Source of the DNA: Thermaceae bacterium
GTDB lineage: Bacteria; Deinococcota; Deinococci; Deinococcales; Marinithermaceae
Assembly: GCA_015519965.1 (NCBI GenBank)
Contig: WIAM01000073.1
Coordinates: forward strand, 1-47,540
Direction of reading: 5' to 3'
DNA: 47,540 bases
In this document: positions 10,411 through 19,753 of the stretch, piece by piece
Layout: every line of letters begins with the position of its first letter
Position numbering within the stretch: the stretch's first letter is position 1
Made by a program: the position numbers and the translations under genes
The notes under the pieces: generated by a model
Databases searched by the model: none
Seen by the model: the letters and a program-made list of their open reading frames with translations, nothing else
Told to the model about the DNA's origin: nothing

Positions 10411-11267
10411 GTGTGGTCACCGCGTTCATCCTCAGCTGGTTCGTGGTCGGCCTTGAAGCGAGGCTGCTCCGAGCTTTGAACCTGGGAAAACGCGTTCGGC
10501 AAGATGGCCCCGAGAGCCACCTGCAAAAATCGGGAACCCCGAGCATGGGCGGGCTGGCCATCGCCCTCGCCGCGGCGCTGGTGTGGTGGCGCTACGGTGG
10601 CGGCGAGCTCGCGGTCGCGCTCCTGACCCTGGGCTTTTTGCTGCTCGGGCTCCTCGACGACCTGGCCGGGGTCGTTCTGCGACCGCTCAAGGCCCGGGAA
10701 AAGCTGGTGCTCCAGGTCCTCATCGCCACCGCCTTCGCCATCCACATCTCGGCCACGGTGAGTTACGCCCCCTGGCCCGCGCTCGACTTCGCGCTCTTCG
10801 TGTTGGCTATCGTCGGTACCGCCAACGCCATGAACTTCACCGACGGTCTCGACGGCCTGGCCGCCAGCGTGGGGGTCATCATCCTGCTCCCCTTCCTGGG
10901 CTTGCCACTCGGCGGGGCGTTCGTCGGCGCGCTGCTCGGATTCTTGTGGCACAACGCGCCGCCGGCACGGATCTTCATGGGCGATGCCGGGTCCCAGGCC
11001 CTCGGGGCGCTCATCGCCGGGCTGTTCCTGGTGCAGGGCAAGCTCTTCTACCTCCCCCTCGTCGCCATCGTGCCCGTCGCCGAAGTGTTGAGCGTGATCG
11101 TCCAGGTCATCTATTTCCGGGCCACGGGGGGCGAGCGGATCTTCCGCATGGCTCCACTGCACCACCACTTCGAGCTCGGGGGCTGGCCCGAGGCCAAGGT
11201 CGTCTTCCGCTTCGCGGTGGTCACCGCGGTGGCCACCGCCCTCGCGACGGCGCTCTGGGGGGCATGA
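10407..11267 (+). CDS. mraY: Phospho-MurNAc-pentapeptide transferase MraY
   Basis: 286 aa polytopic membrane enzyme transferring phospho-MurNAc-pentapeptide to undecaprenyl phosphate to form lipid I. Signature motifs are GTPSMGG near residue 46, NAMNFTDGLDGLA near 141, FMGDAGSQALG near 190, and PLHHHFELGGW near 248. It is about 70 residues shorter than the E. coli enzyme, mainly at the N-terminus and in the first loops. The ATG at 10407 overlaps the preceding stop and is preceded by GGAGGAAA. Confidence 0.96.
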   Translation: MSVVTAFILSWFVVGLEARLLRALNLGKRVRQDGPESHLQKSGTPSMGGLAIALAAALVWWRYGGGELAVALLTLGFLLLGLLDDLAGVVLRPLKAREKLVLQVLIATAFAIHISATVSYAPWPALDFALFVLAIVGTANAMNFTDGLDGLAASVGVIILLPFLGLPLGGAFVGALLGFLWHNAPPARIFMGDAGSQALGALIAGLFLVQGKLFYLPLVAIVPVAEVLSVIVQVIYFRATGGERIFRMAPLHHHFELGGWPEAKVVFRFAVVTAVATALATALWGA

Positions 11268-12505
11268 TGCGGCTGGTCTTCGGTCTGGGACAAAGCGGGC
11301 TCGGTGTCCTGCGCTTCCTCAAGCGTCACCGAATTCCCGCCCGCTTCTTCGACGAAGATCCAGCGCCCGAACACCTCGAGGCCGCCCTTGCCCTGGGTTT
11401 TGAAGCCGATCCTGACCCCGCGCCGGGGGTTTACGAAGAAGTGATCGCCGCACCCGGCGTACCCATCGACCATCCCCGCCTGAACGCGCTCGGCGCCCCG
11501 ATCATCGGCGAGGCCGAGCTGGCCTCGCGCCTTGGCAAGGCCGAGATCATCGCCATCACCGGCACTGCCGGCAAGACCTCGACCACGACCTTCACCGCCC
11601 ACCTCCTCCGGGCCCAGGGCCTTTCGGCGCTGGAAGGCGGCAACATCGGCACCCCTCTGGTCGACGTCATCGACCGGGCCGAGGTCGCGGTGGCCGAGCT
11701 CTCGAGCTTCCAGCTCGAGCGCATCCACGACTTCCATCCCCGGGTGGCGGTGCTGCTGAACCTCGGACGCGACCACCTCGACCGGCACGGCACGCTCGAG
11801 GCCTACCACCGGGCCAAGCTCAACCTCCTCAAAAACCTCACGCCGGATGACGCCGTGGTCTACAACGCCGACGACGCCAGGATCGTCAAGGCCCTCGATG
11901 AAACCCCGGCCCGGCGTTTTCCTTTTACCCCTCAAACCTCGCCGCGAACAACCAACCTCGAGGCCGCCCGTCAAGCGGCCATCGCCTATCTCACCCTCCG
12001 CGGCGAACCGATCGATCACCGAGTGCTCGAAGAGGGGCTCCGCACCGCCCCCACCGTCCCCGGCCGCTTCGAGGTCGTGGGCCAAAGGGGCGGCGTCGTC
12101 TTCATCGACGACTCCATCGCCACCCGAACCCTGGCCGTCCAGGCGGCGCTCGAGGCCGCCCCGGCACCGGTGGCCTGGATCCTGGGCGGCATCGACAAAG
12201 GCGCCGACCCTGCGCCGCTTCGCCCCCTGGTGCAGGCGAAGGTGGCCCTGATCCTCGCCATCGGGCGCGACGGCCCCAAGCTGGCTCGAACCTACGCCGA
12301 CGCGGTGCCGGTCGTCGAGATCAAGGTCTCGGGCAAGGCAGCATTTGCCCGCGCCATCGAAATCGCACTTTCCCGCATCGACCGGGGCAGTGTTCTCCTG
12401 GCCCCGCTCGCGGCCTCCTTCGACATGTTCAGCGACTATAAGGAGCGTTCCCAAGCTTTTCGGGCCGCGGTCAAGGAGGTGCAATGGACCCCTACCTCCT
12501 CCTAG
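11264..12505 (+). CDS. murD: UDP-MurNAc-L-alanine--D-glutamate ligase MurD
   Basis: 413 aa cytoplasmic ligase adding D-Glu. The N-terminal nucleotide-binding fold starts LVFGLGQSGLGVLRFL. The P-loop is AITGTAGKTSTTT near residue 100, followed by GGNIGTPL and ELSSFQLE. LNLGRDHLDRHG carries the conserved metal/ATP residues, and the C-terminal domain contains GGIDKGAD. The start overlaps the mraY stop (ATGA); a long in-frame extension upstream is antisense-like noise inside mraY. The 3' end overlaps ftsW by 22 nt. Confidence 0.96.
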   Translation: MMRLVFGLGQSGLGVLRFLKRHRIPARFFDEDPAPEHLEAALALGFEADPDPAPGVYEEVIAAPGVPIDHPRLNALGAPIIGEAELASRLGKAEIIAITGTAGKTSTTTFTAHLLRAQGLSALEGGNIGTPLVDVIDRAEVAVAELSSFQLERIHDFHPRVAVLLNLGRDHLDRHGTLEAYHRAKLNLLKNLTPDDAVVYNADDARIVKALDETPARRFPFTPQTSPRTTNLEAARQAAIAYLTLRGEPIDHRVLEEGLRTAPTVPGRFEVVGQRGGVVFIDDSIATRTLAVQAALEAAPAPVAWILGGIDKGADPAPLRPLVQAKVALILAIGRDGPKLARTYADAVPVVEIKVSGKAAFARAIEIALSRIDRGSVLLAPLAASFDMFSDYKERSQAFRAAVKEVQWTPTSS

Positions 12506-13539
12506 CCCAGCTCCTCCTCTCCGGCTTCGGCCTCGTCGTCGTGGCGACGGCCGCCCCGGGGCTCTTCGTGTCGCACGCGGCGAAGCTCGGCGTGGCGTTG
12601 CTGGTGACGCTGGTGACCTCGAGGGCCTCGCTGCCCTTTTTCCTCAAGTGGGCCCGTTGGCTCTATGCCGGAGCGATCCTCCTCCTCTTCCTCGCCATCC
12701 TCATCGGCGTTGACGTCCGACCGGGCAAAGACTACGCCCACCGCTGGCTGGTCTTTGGCGGCATCAGCTTCCAACCCGCCGAGCTCAGCAAGCTCCTCTT
12801 GGTCTTCTACCTGGCCAGGTTTTTCGAAGACCACGGTACCGACTACCCGGTTTTGGGACCGGTGACCGTCATCGCCCTGGCGGTGTCGCTGGTGGCCATG
12901 GAGCCCGACTTTGCCACCGCGGCCTTCCACCTGATCCTCGCCCTTTTCATCCTTTTGGCCATCGGCGTGCCCTGGCGCCGGCTCTTCGCCATCGGCATCT
13001 CAAGCTTCCTCATCGCCATGAGCCTTCAAGGCCTCTACCTCAGCCGCTTTGGCCACGTGCTCGAGCGCTTTCGCGCATTCTTCTCCGGCGAACAGGGGGT
13101 CTACCAGGTGGTGCGGGCCAAGGAGGCCATCGTCGCCGGCGGACTCTTTGGCCAGGGGCCCGGCGCCAGCATGCCCTACGTCCCTTACGCCTACAACGAC
13201 ATGGCCTTCGCCACGCTGGCCTTCGCACTCGGCTGGCTCGGGGTCACGCTGCTCTTTTTGGCCTATGGCATCATCTTCTTCCGCGGGATGCAGATCGCGG
13301 TAAACCTGCAGGGGGGCATCAGCGTGGTCGCGCTGGGCATGACCGCCGCCCTCACCCTGCAAGCCGCGGTGCATACCGCAGTGGTCCTCGGCCTCCTGCC
13401 GACCACCGGCATCCCACTGCCGATGATCAGTTACGGTGGCACCTCGCTGGTGGCCAGCGGGCTGGCCCTGGGGTTTTTGCACGCGGCCTCAAACGCCGCA
13501 TTTCCCCGCGGCAAGGCCGAGAGGGGGGAGGCACAATGA
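12484..13539 (+). CDS. ftsW: SEDS peptidoglycan polymerase FtsW
   Basis: 351 aa integral membrane protein with about ten hydrophobic segments. It polymerises lipid II at the septum with FtsI. The SEDS signatures are RWLVFGGISFQPAELSKL near residues 87-104 and GLLPTTGIPLPMISYGGTSL near 304-323. MEPDFATAA carries the acidic residue equivalent to the catalytic Asp loop. The ATG is preceded by AAGGAGG and lies 22 nt inside murD. Confidence 0.96.
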   Translation: MDPYLLLAQLLLSGFGLVVVATAAPGLFVSHAAKLGVALLVTLVTSRASLPFFLKWARWLYAGAILLLFLAILIGVDVRPGKDYAHRWLVFGGISFQPAELSKLLLVFYLARFFEDHGTDYPVLGPVTVIALAVSLVAMEPDFATAAFHLILALFILLAIGVPWRRLFAIGISSFLIAMSLQGLYLSRFGHVLERFRAFFSGEQGVYQVVRAKEAIVAGGLFGQGPGASMPYVPYAYNDMAFATLAFALGWLGVTLLFLAYGIIFFRGMQIAVNLQGGISVVALGMTAALTLQAAVHTAVVLGLLPTTGIPLPMISYGGTSLVASGLALGFLHAASNAAFPRGKAERGEAQ

Positions 13540-14588
13540 GGATCGCCCTGACCGGTGGCGGCACCGGCGGCCACATCTTCCCCGCCATCGCCGTGGGCGA
13601 AGCCCTTGCCCGGCGGGGCCACGAGGTCTTCTACGTGGGCTCGAGCGGCCTTGAGTCCCAGCTGGCCCCGAAACACTTCCCCTTTTACGAGATCGCCGCC
13701 GGCAAGCTCGATCGCACCGCGCTGCGCCCGGCGGAAGCCCTCAAGGTGGCAAAAGGCCTCACCCAAGCCCTGGCTCTGGCCAGGCGGATGCGTCCCGACG
13801 CGGTCTTCGCCACCGGCGGCTACGCCGCTTTTCCCTTCGCCTTCGCCGCCAGCACCCTGGGCAGTCCCCTGATTCTGCACGAACAAAACGCCGCGCTGGG
13901 CCTGGCCAACCGGCTCCTTTCCCGGCGAGCCCGGGTCCTAGCCCTCGCCGTTCCAGCGAACCTCCCCCCTGCGCTCAAGGCCCGCGCCCAGGTGGTCGGG
14001 ATGCCGGTGCGTGAGGTTCGGCACCCCCGCGAGGCGGCCAGACGCCAGCTCGGGCTCGATCCAGAACGCACCACCCTTTTTGTGCTCGGGGGCAGCCAGG
14101 GCGCGCGGGTGTTCAACCAACGCCTGCCGGCGTTGCTCGCGCCCTTCCTCGACCGTATCCAGGTGATCCACCAAACCGGAACCCGCTGGCTCGAGGAAAC
14201 CCGCGCCACCTTCTCCCACCCCCATTACCACTTCGTGGACTTCCTCGACACCACGCACGCCTGGTCGGCCTCGGATCTGGCGGTCACCCGCGCCGGAGCC
14301 ATGACCCTGGCGGAAGCTGCCTACCATGAAGTACCGTTGATCATCGTGCCGCTGCCGAGTTCGGCCGGCGGCCACCAGGAAAAGAACGCACGGCTCTACG
14401 AAGCCCGGGGGGCGGCGAGGGTGGTGTTGCAGGAGAACATCGAAGCGCTGGGCGAACACGTCGAGGAGTTGCTCGACCCCGAAACCCGAAGGGCGATGCG
14501 AAAAGCCCTTCAAACGCTCAGCCCCGCCGGAAGCGCCGAACGGCTGGCCACATTGATCGAATCGTGCTTGAAAGGAGTCATGGCGTGA
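13536..14588 (+). CDS. murG: Lipid II synthase MurG (GlcNAc transferase)
   Basis: 350 aa peripheral membrane GT28 glycosyltransferase converting lipid I to lipid II. The N-terminal G-loop is ALTGGGTGGHIFPAIA. HEQNAALGLANRLL is the usual acceptor-side motif, GGSQGARVFN the second G-loop, and RAGAMTLAEA with the PLPSSAGGHQEKNA stretch binds UDP-GlcNAc. It overlaps ftsW by 4 nt (ATGA) and murC by 4 nt (GTGA). Confidence 0.97.
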   Translation: MRIALTGGGTGGHIFPAIAVGEALARRGHEVFYVGSSGLESQLAPKHFPFYEIAAGKLDRTALRPAEALKVAKGLTQALALARRMRPDAVFATGGYAAFPFAFAASTLGSPLILHEQNAALGLANRLLSRRARVLALAVPANLPPALKARAQVVGMPVREVRHPREAARRQLGLDPERTTLFVLGGSQGARVFNQRLPALLAPFLDRIQVIHQTGTRWLEETRATFSHPHYHFVDFLDTTHAWSASDLAVTRAGAMTLAEAAYHEVPLIIVPLPSSAGGHQEKNARLYEARGAARVVLQENIEALGEHVEELLDPETRRAMRKALQTLSPAGSAERLATLIESCLKGVMA

Positions 14589-15949
14589 AGCAAGGCACCC
14601 ACCTGCACCTCATTGGCATCGAGGGCATCGGAATGAGCGCGCTGGCCCGGGTCCTCGTCGCCGAAGGCCATAAGGTCTCTGGCTGCGACCTGCGCCCGGC
14701 GGAAAACGCAAGGGCGCTGGCGGCGATCGGGGTTGATGTTTTTCCGGAACACGACCCCAACCATCTCCAGGGGGTGGACCAGCTCGTCGTTTCGAACGCG
14801 GTTCCCGAAACGCACCCCGAAGTTCAGACGGCAAGAGAGCGGGGCATCCCGGTGCAAAAGCGCATCGAGCTGCTGGCGGAGATTCTGGCCCGTGCACGTA
14901 GCATCGGTGTCACCGGGACCCACGGCAAATCCACCACCACCGCCATGTTGGGCCAGATCTTCCTCGCCGCCGGGCTCGACCCCACGGTGCTGGTTGGGGC
15001 CAAGGTCCCGGATTTTGGCAGCAACGCCCGCATCGGGCAGGGGCGCTACCGGATCGCCGAGATCGACGAGTCCGACCGGCTGTTCCCCGAGGCCAGAGTC
15101 GATGTCGCGGTGCTGACCAACCTCGAGGACGACCACATCGGCGACACGCGCCCCAGCTATCACCCCAGCGAAGCGGCACTGCGTCAAGCCATCCGGCGCT
15201 GGCTCGAACGCGCCGGGAAAGTGGTCTACAACGCCGACTGGCCACATCTTTCCCCCCTTTTGCCCGACACCGAGCGCATCGGCTTCGGGCGCCAGCGGGG
15301 TGAACTCAGGGCCCAGGCGCTTCGCCTCGAGGCCACCGGGAGCACTTTCTCCCTGGTGTATGACGGGCGCGTCCTCGGCGAGATCCACCTTCACCTTCCC
15401 GGAGCCCACAACGTCGAAAACGCCCTTGCCGCCGCGGCCGCTGCGCTTTCCGAAGGCGTCGAGTTCGAGGCCATCCAGGCCGGACTGCGCGCTTTTAAGG
15501 GCATCGGGCGCAGGTTCGAGCGGGTGGGTCAGGTCGGGCCGGTGCCAATCTACGACGACTACGCCCACCACCCCACCGAGGTCGCAGCAACACTCCGCAC
15601 CGCCAAGCAAACCGGGCGCCGGGTTCGCGCAGTCTTCCAGCCCCACCGCTACCGGCGCACCGCCCAGATGTGGCGTCGGTTCGCCGAAGCGCTGGCCATC
15701 GCCGACGAAGTCGTGGTCCTGGAGATCTACGCCGCGGGGGAAGCCCCGATCCCTGACGTGAGCGGCGAGAAGATCGCGCAAGCCCTAAAGGCCCTCGGGG
15801 TGACGGCATCTTACCTGGGCTGGGACGAAGCCCTCGACCACCTCAGGCAAAGCCTCGAGGATCGAGACCTCATCCTCACCATCGGGGCCGGAGACGTATG
15901 GCGCCTGGCGCGCCAGCTGGTCCAGGCGGGGGAAGCGGTATGGAGGTGA
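14585..15949 (+). CDS. murC: UDP-MurNAc--L-alanine ligase MurC
   Basis: 454 aa cytoplasmic ligase adding the first L-Ala. The N-terminal LHLIGIEGIGMSALA binds UDP; the P-loop is TGTHGKSTTTAML, followed by EIDESD and the C-terminal DDYAHHPTEVAATL and FQPHRYRRT motifs. The start is taken as GTG 14585, which overlaps the murG stop and has a strong AAAGGAG seven bases upstream. A GTG at 14564 in the same frame is less likely. It overlaps murB by 10 nt. Confidence 0.95.
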   Translation: MKQGTHLHLIGIEGIGMSALARVLVAEGHKVSGCDLRPAENARALAAIGVDVFPEHDPNHLQGVDQLVVSNAVPETHPEVQTARERGIPVQKRIELLAEILARARSIGVTGTHGKSTTTAMLGQIFLAAGLDPTVLVGAKVPDFGSNARIGQGRYRIAEIDESDRLFPEARVDVAVLTNLEDDHIGDTRPSYHPSEAALRQAIRRWLERAGKVVYNADWPHLSPLLPDTERIGFGRQRGELRAQALRLEATGSTFSLVYDGRVLGEIHLHLPGAHNVENALAAAAAALSEGVEFEAIQAGLRAFKGIGRRFERVGQVGPVPIYDDYAHHPTEVAATLRTAKQTGRRVRAVFQPHRYRRTAQMWRRFAEALAIADEVVVLEIYAAGEAPIPDVSGEKIAQALKALGVTASYLGWDEALDHLRQSLEDRDLILTIGAGDVWRLARQLVQAGEAVWR

Positions 15950-16746
15950 AGCGAGTCCACTTAAAGGACTTCACCACCCTGGGCGTCGGAGGACCGGCCG
16001 AGCTCTGGCTGGTCGAGAATCTGGATGACCTGGCCCGGGCCACCGAAGCCCCCTACCGGATCCTCGGCAACGGCTCCAACCTGCTGGTGGCCGACGAGGG
16101 GGTCCCCGAGCGGGTGATTAAGCTGGGGGGCGAGTTCGCGGCGTGGGACCTCGACGGTTGGATCGGAGCCGGGGCACTCCTGCCCCAGATCGTTCAGGAA
16201 GCGGCCAAAAGGGGCCGCTCGGGCCTCGAGGGCCTGCTCGGGATTCCGGCCAGCGTCGGCGGCGCCGTCCGGATGAACGCCGGCACCCGCTTCGGCACCA
16301 TCGCCGAAGCCCTGGCTGAGATCGAATATTTCCATGAAGGGCGCCTCATCCGGGTAGGACCCGAGGCTCTGGACTTCGGCTACCGGAAGAGCGGGCTACC
16401 CGAAGGCAGCGTGGTGACCCGGGTTCGCCTCGATCTCAAGAACCGTCCGAGCGCGGAAATCCTCGCCCGTATGCGGCGGGTGGACCAGGCGCGAAAAGGC
16501 CAGCCGAAGCGCAAGAGCGCCGGATGTGCCTTCAAAAACCCGCCGGGGGACGCCGCCGGCCGGCTCATCGACCTCGCCGGCTTCAAGGGCATGCGGCGGG
16601 GCGGGGCTATGGTCAGCACCGAGCACGGAAACTTCATCGTAAACTTAGGGGGAGCGAGCGCCAAGGAGGTCTGGGCCTTGATCGAAGAAATCCGCAAAAC
16701 GCTCCCGCTGGAGCTCGAATGGGAGGTTTGGGGGAGGTTTCCATAA
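15940..16746 (+). CDS. murB: UDP-N-acetylenolpyruvoylglucosamine reductase MurB
   Basis: 268 aa FAD enzyme reducing enolpyruvyl-UDP-GlcNAc to UDP-MurNAc with NADPH. TTLGVGGPAELW begins the FAD domain. ILGNGSNLLVADEG and GIPASVGGAVRMNAG are the FAD/substrate signatures. AGCAFKNPPGDAAGRLID and GAMVSTEHGNFIVN near the C-terminus match the shorter type II MurB, where Cys/Ser and a Glu or His act in proton donation. It starts 10 nt inside murC. Confidence 0.95.
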   Translation: MEVKRVHLKDFTTLGVGGPAELWLVENLDDLARATEAPYRILGNGSNLLVADEGVPERVIKLGGEFAAWDLDGWIGAGALLPQIVQEAAKRGRSGLEGLLGIPASVGGAVRMNAGTRFGTIAEALAEIEYFHEGRLIRVGPEALDFGYRKSGLPEGSVVTRVRLDLKNRPSAEILARMRRVDQARKGQPKRKSAGCAFKNPPGDAAGRLIDLAGFKGMRRGGAMVSTEHGNFIVNLGGASAKEVWALIEEIRKTLPLELEWEVWGRFP

Positions 16747-16747
16747 G

Positions 16748-17341
16748 ATGGCCCGCTTCCTCGCCGCCTTGATCCTCGCCGGCTTGCTCACCGTGGCCGG
16801 GTGGCTGGCCTTCCCGGTGCGCGAGGTCGTGGTCGTCGGCAACCGGGCCCTCCCCGCGACCGCCGTGGCCCGGATCGCGGGGCTCTACTCCGGCGCCCCC
16901 TGGCTGTACCTGGGACCGGCGACCACGAGGAAGCTTGAAAACCATCCCCTGATCGCGAAGGCAAGGATTTCCCGGCCGAGAATCGGGCTGGTGGTGATCG
17001 AAATCCAAGAACGCCGTCCCCTGGCCTATCTCGACCGCACCCTTGGTATCCCGAGCGGGGCCAAGGATCGGCTGGTGCTCGATGCCAGCGGCGTTCCCCT
17101 GCCCAATTACAGGTGGGGTGGCGTGCGTTTGCTCGGGTACGGGCCCGGCCTTGGCCAGGTGCTCCAGCTCGCCCAGCGTTTCCCCGACGCCCGGGCCATA
17201 CGCTACTCGCCCCTGGGATTTGGCGTAGACTTTGGAAGGAGCACGCTTTGGGCACCCACGGCACGCGAGTTACTCCGTGCCCCACGCCCGAACAAGGGGC
17301 GGCTTCAGATGTACGCTTGGGGGGTGAGCGTCCGCCAATGA
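16748..17341 (+). CDS. ftsQ: FtsQ/DivIB-like cell-division protein
   Basis: 197 aa bitopic protein. A membrane segment at about residues 4-22 is followed by a POTRA-like domain: FPVREVVVVGNRALPATAVARIAGLYSG, with hydrophobic alternation, and the beta-strand IGLVVIEIQERRPLAYL. It scaffolds FtsL/FtsB in the divisome. It is shorter than the enteric FtsQ (276 aa). It lies one base after murB and overlaps ftsA by 4 nt. Confidence 0.88.
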   Translation: MARFLAALILAGLLTVAGWLAFPVREVVVVGNRALPATAVARIAGLYSGAPWLYLGPATTRKLENHPLIAKARISRPRIGLVVIEIQERRPLAYLDRTLGIPSGAKDRLVLDASGVPLPNYRWGGVRLLGYGPGLGQVLQLAQRFPDARAIRYSPLGFGVDFGRSTLWAPTARELLRAPRPNKGRLQMYAWGVSVRQ

Positions 17342-18585
17342 ACGAGCGTCTTCTCCTCGGACTGGACATCGGCACCACGAAAGTTACGGCAGTCATCGGC
17401 GAACTCGCCACCGACCATGTTCTCGACGTCATCGGTGAGGGAAGTGTGCCCTCGGAGGGCATGAAGCGGGGCGTGGTGGTGAACCTGGAACGCACCGTTG
17501 AGGCCATCCGCGCCGCGGTGCAGGCCGCAGAACGCGTTGCCGGGGTGAAGCTCGAACGCGCCTACGTGGGGGTGGGCGGGCCCCAGCTGGCCAGTTTCAC
17601 CAGTCACGGCCTGGCCGCGATTCGCCGGGGCCAGACCATCACCCCCGCCGACGTCGAACGGGCCATTGAACAGGCCCGGGTCTTCCCCCTCGAGGGCGAC
17701 CACGAGCTCTTGCACGTGATGCCACTCGAATTCAAGGTCGACGGCCAGGAGGGCATCCATGACCCGGTGGGGATGGCGGGCGTTCGCCTCGAGGTCGAGG
17801 TGCTGCTCGTCGCCTCGGCCATCGGACCGCTCTCCAACCTGCGCCGCGCGGTCCAGGCCTCTGGGCTCGACCTGGCGGGGCTGGTCGCGGTCCCGTATGC
17901 GAGCGGTCTTTCGGTCATCCGCCCCGATGAAGCGGAGATGAACGTGGTGGTCCTCGACATCGGCGGCGGCACCAGCAACCTCGCCTACTTCAAAGACGGG
18001 CGGCTGGCCTTTGCCAAGGTCATCCCCATTGGGGGCGAGCACATCAGCAACGACATCGCCACGCTCCTCAAGATTCCTTTCGAGGAGGCCGAGCGGATCA
18101 AGCAAAAATACGGCGCCGCCGTACCCGAACTCGCCGACCCAGAGCTGGTCCTCGAGATCAACCAGTCGGGCCACACCGCCGGGGGCATTCCCGCGCCTGA
18201 ACTCGCCCGCATCATCCGCCCGCGGGTCCGGGAGATCTTCATGCTCGCCCGCAAGGCGCTCGAGGAGGCGGTGGGGCCGATCGAGGTGGTCGCGAGCAAG
18301 CTCATCATCACCGGCGGCTCGGCCCTGCTCCCCGGTGTCAACGAGCTCGCCCGACGCGACTTTTCGCTCCCGGTCCGCCTCGGACGCCCTGGCGGCGTCG
18401 AGGGCCTGGCCGATATGGTCTCTTCCCCGGCCCACGCGGTCGCCGTTGGCCTCCTCCACTACGCCAAGCAGTACGGCGACGAGAAAAAGCTCCACCACAG
18501 CCACCTGGTCAAGAAGTCGCCGTACAAAAGCAACGCCTCCCCGGTGTGGGAGCGAATCAAGTCGTTTTTTAAGGACTTCTTTTAG
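17338..18585 (+). CDS. ftsA: Cell-division actin homologue FtsA
   Basis: 415 aa actin-fold ATPase tethering FtsZ to the membrane. GLDIGTTKVTAVIGE is the phosphate-1 loop, VVLDIGGGTSNLAYF the phosphate-2 loop, IITGGSALLPGVNELA the adenosine motif, and the C-terminal VWERIKSFFKDFF is an amphipathic membrane-targeting helix. The ATG is set by the overlap with the ftsQ stop; an open frame extends further upstream inside ftsQ and is not used here. ftsZ follows after 12 nt. Confidence 0.96.
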   Translation: MNERLLLGLDIGTTKVTAVIGELATDHVLDVIGEGSVPSEGMKRGVVVNLERTVEAIRAAVQAAERVAGVKLERAYVGVGGPQLASFTSHGLAAIRRGQTITPADVERAIEQARVFPLEGDHELLHVMPLEFKVDGQEGIHDPVGMAGVRLEVEVLLVASAIGPLSNLRRAVQASGLDLAGLVAVPYASGLSVIRPDEAEMNVVVLDIGGGTSNLAYFKDGRLAFAKVIPIGGEHISNDIATLLKIPFEEAERIKQKYGAAVPELADPELVLEINQSGHTAGGIPAPELARIIRPRVREIFMLARKALEEAVGPIEVVASKLIITGGSALLPGVNELARRDFSLPVRLGRPGGVEGLADMVSSPAHAVAVGLLHYAKQYGDEKKLHHSHLVKKSPYKSNASPVWERIKSFFKDFF

Positions 18586-18597
18586 AGTGGAGGAAAG

Positions 18598-19647
18598 ATG
18601 AACGGAGCGGTAATCAAGGTGATTGGCCTGGGCGGTGCTGGGAACAACGCCATCAACCGCATGATCGAAGCCGGTCTGTCGGGCGTCGATTTCATCGCCG
18701 CCAACACCGACGCGCAGGTGCTGGCCAAGTCGCTCGCCGACCTCCGCATCCAGCTCGGGGATAAGCTGACCCGCGGTCTGGGCGCGGGGGCGAACCCCGA
18801 GATTGGGGAAAAGGCGGCTCTGGAGAGCCAGGACCTAATCGCCGACCACCTCGACGGCGCCGACCTGGTATTCATCACCGCCGGCATGGGCGGTGGCACC
18901 GGCACCGGCGGCGCGCCGGTGGTCGCCGAGGTGGCGAACAAGCTGGGGGCCCTGACCATCGCCGTGGTCACCCGCCCCTTCAACTTCGAAGGCCCTAAAC
19001 GCCGTCGGGTCGCCGAAGAAGGCATCGCCAAGCTCAGGGAGCGGGTGGACGCCATGGTGGTGGTCAACAACGATCGCCTGCTTTCCGCGGTCGACAAGAA
19101 GGTCAGCCTGAAAGAGGCCTTCCTCATCGCCGACCGCGTTCTCTACCACGGCGTGAAGGGCATCACCGACGTCATCAACCTGCCGGGGATGATCAACGTC
19201 GACTTCGCCGACGTTCGGGCCATGCTGACCGACGCCGGTCAGGTCTTGATGGGGATCGGCGCCGGCAAAGGCGAAAACCGGGTGGACAAGGCCGCGGAGT
19301 CGGCCACCACCAGCCCGCTGCTCGACCGCACCATCGAAGGCGCGCGCCAGCTGCTCATCAACGTGGTCGGCGATGAGAACCTCTCGCTGGCCGAGGCCTC
19401 GGAGGTGGTGGAAAAGATCCGCAGCGCCACCGGCCTCGAGGAGCCGGACATCCTCTATGGCATCACCTACGAGCCCAAGGCCAGCGACGAGCTCCGCGTG
19501 ATCCTGATCGCCTCCGGTTTCAACGACGCCACCGGCGGCGGCTACGTCCGCTCGGGGGGGCTTGAGCAGCCGCGGAGCTTCGATCCAACCGATTACGAAA
19601 TCCCGGCCTTCATTCGCTACGGCGACGCCGACCTCTCAAACCGCTAG
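18598..19647 (+). CDS. ftsZ: Cell-division GTPase FtsZ
   Basis: 349 aa tubulin homologue forming the Z-ring. The N-terminal VIGLGGAGNNAINRM, the GTP-binding tubulin signature GGGTGTG at residues 98-104, and T7-loop-type NLPGMINVDFADVRAML are complete. The linker is very short, and the conserved C-terminal peptide reads YEIPAFIRYGD, the FtsA/ZipA docking motif, followed by a few more residues. A strong Shine-Dalgarno (GGAGGAAAG) precedes the ATG, one of few genes in the cluster with a separate site, consistent with high expression. Confidence 0.98.
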   Translation: MNGAVIKVIGLGGAGNNAINRMIEAGLSGVDFIAANTDAQVLAKSLADLRIQLGDKLTRGLGAGANPEIGEKAALESQDLIADHLDGADLVFITAGMGGGTGTGGAPVVAEVANKLGALTIAVVTRPFNFEGPKRRRVAEEGIAKLRERVDAMVVVNNDRLLSAVDKKVSLKEAFLIADRVLYHGVKGITDVINLPGMINVDFADVRAMLTDAGQVLMGIGAGKGENRVDKAAESATTSPLLDRTIEGARQLLINVVGDENLSLAEASEVVEKIRSATGLEEPDILYGITYEPKASDELRVILIASGFNDATGGGYVRSGGLEQPRSFDPTDYEIPAFIRYGDADLSNR

Positions 19648-19692
19648 GGTGCGCTTTTCGAGCTGGCGCAAAGGAAATCGCTCGACCAAACC

Positions 19693-19725
19693 CCCCGTGG
19701 TCGCGACCACGGGGTCGTTCGTTTT
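19693..19725 (+). terminator. Intrinsic terminator of the dcw cluster
   Basis: A 22-nt perfect palindrome, CCCCGTGGTCG / CGACCACGGGG, at 19693-19714 is followed by TCGTTCGTTTT. It lies 45 nt after ftsZ and 28 nt before the convergent cysM stop, so it may serve both strands. Confidence 0.85.
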
Positions 19726-19753
19726 GGGGCCGCGCGACCTTTCCAGGCTCCCC

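Noticed and set aside
10583-11263. N-terminal extension of the murD frame by 227 codons
   Set aside because: It lies out of frame inside mraY and is Arg/Pro/Gly-rich; the ATG at 11264 overlaps the mraY stop and starts the true MurD fold.
11111-12484. 457-codon minus-strand frame across murD
   Set aside because: Antisense to the clearly coding murD and mraY end; low-complexity Gly/Asp/Val-rich translation.
19693-19714. 22-bp perfect palindrome considered as an operator
   Set aside because: It follows ftsZ closely and has a T-rich tail, so an intrinsic terminator explains it better.
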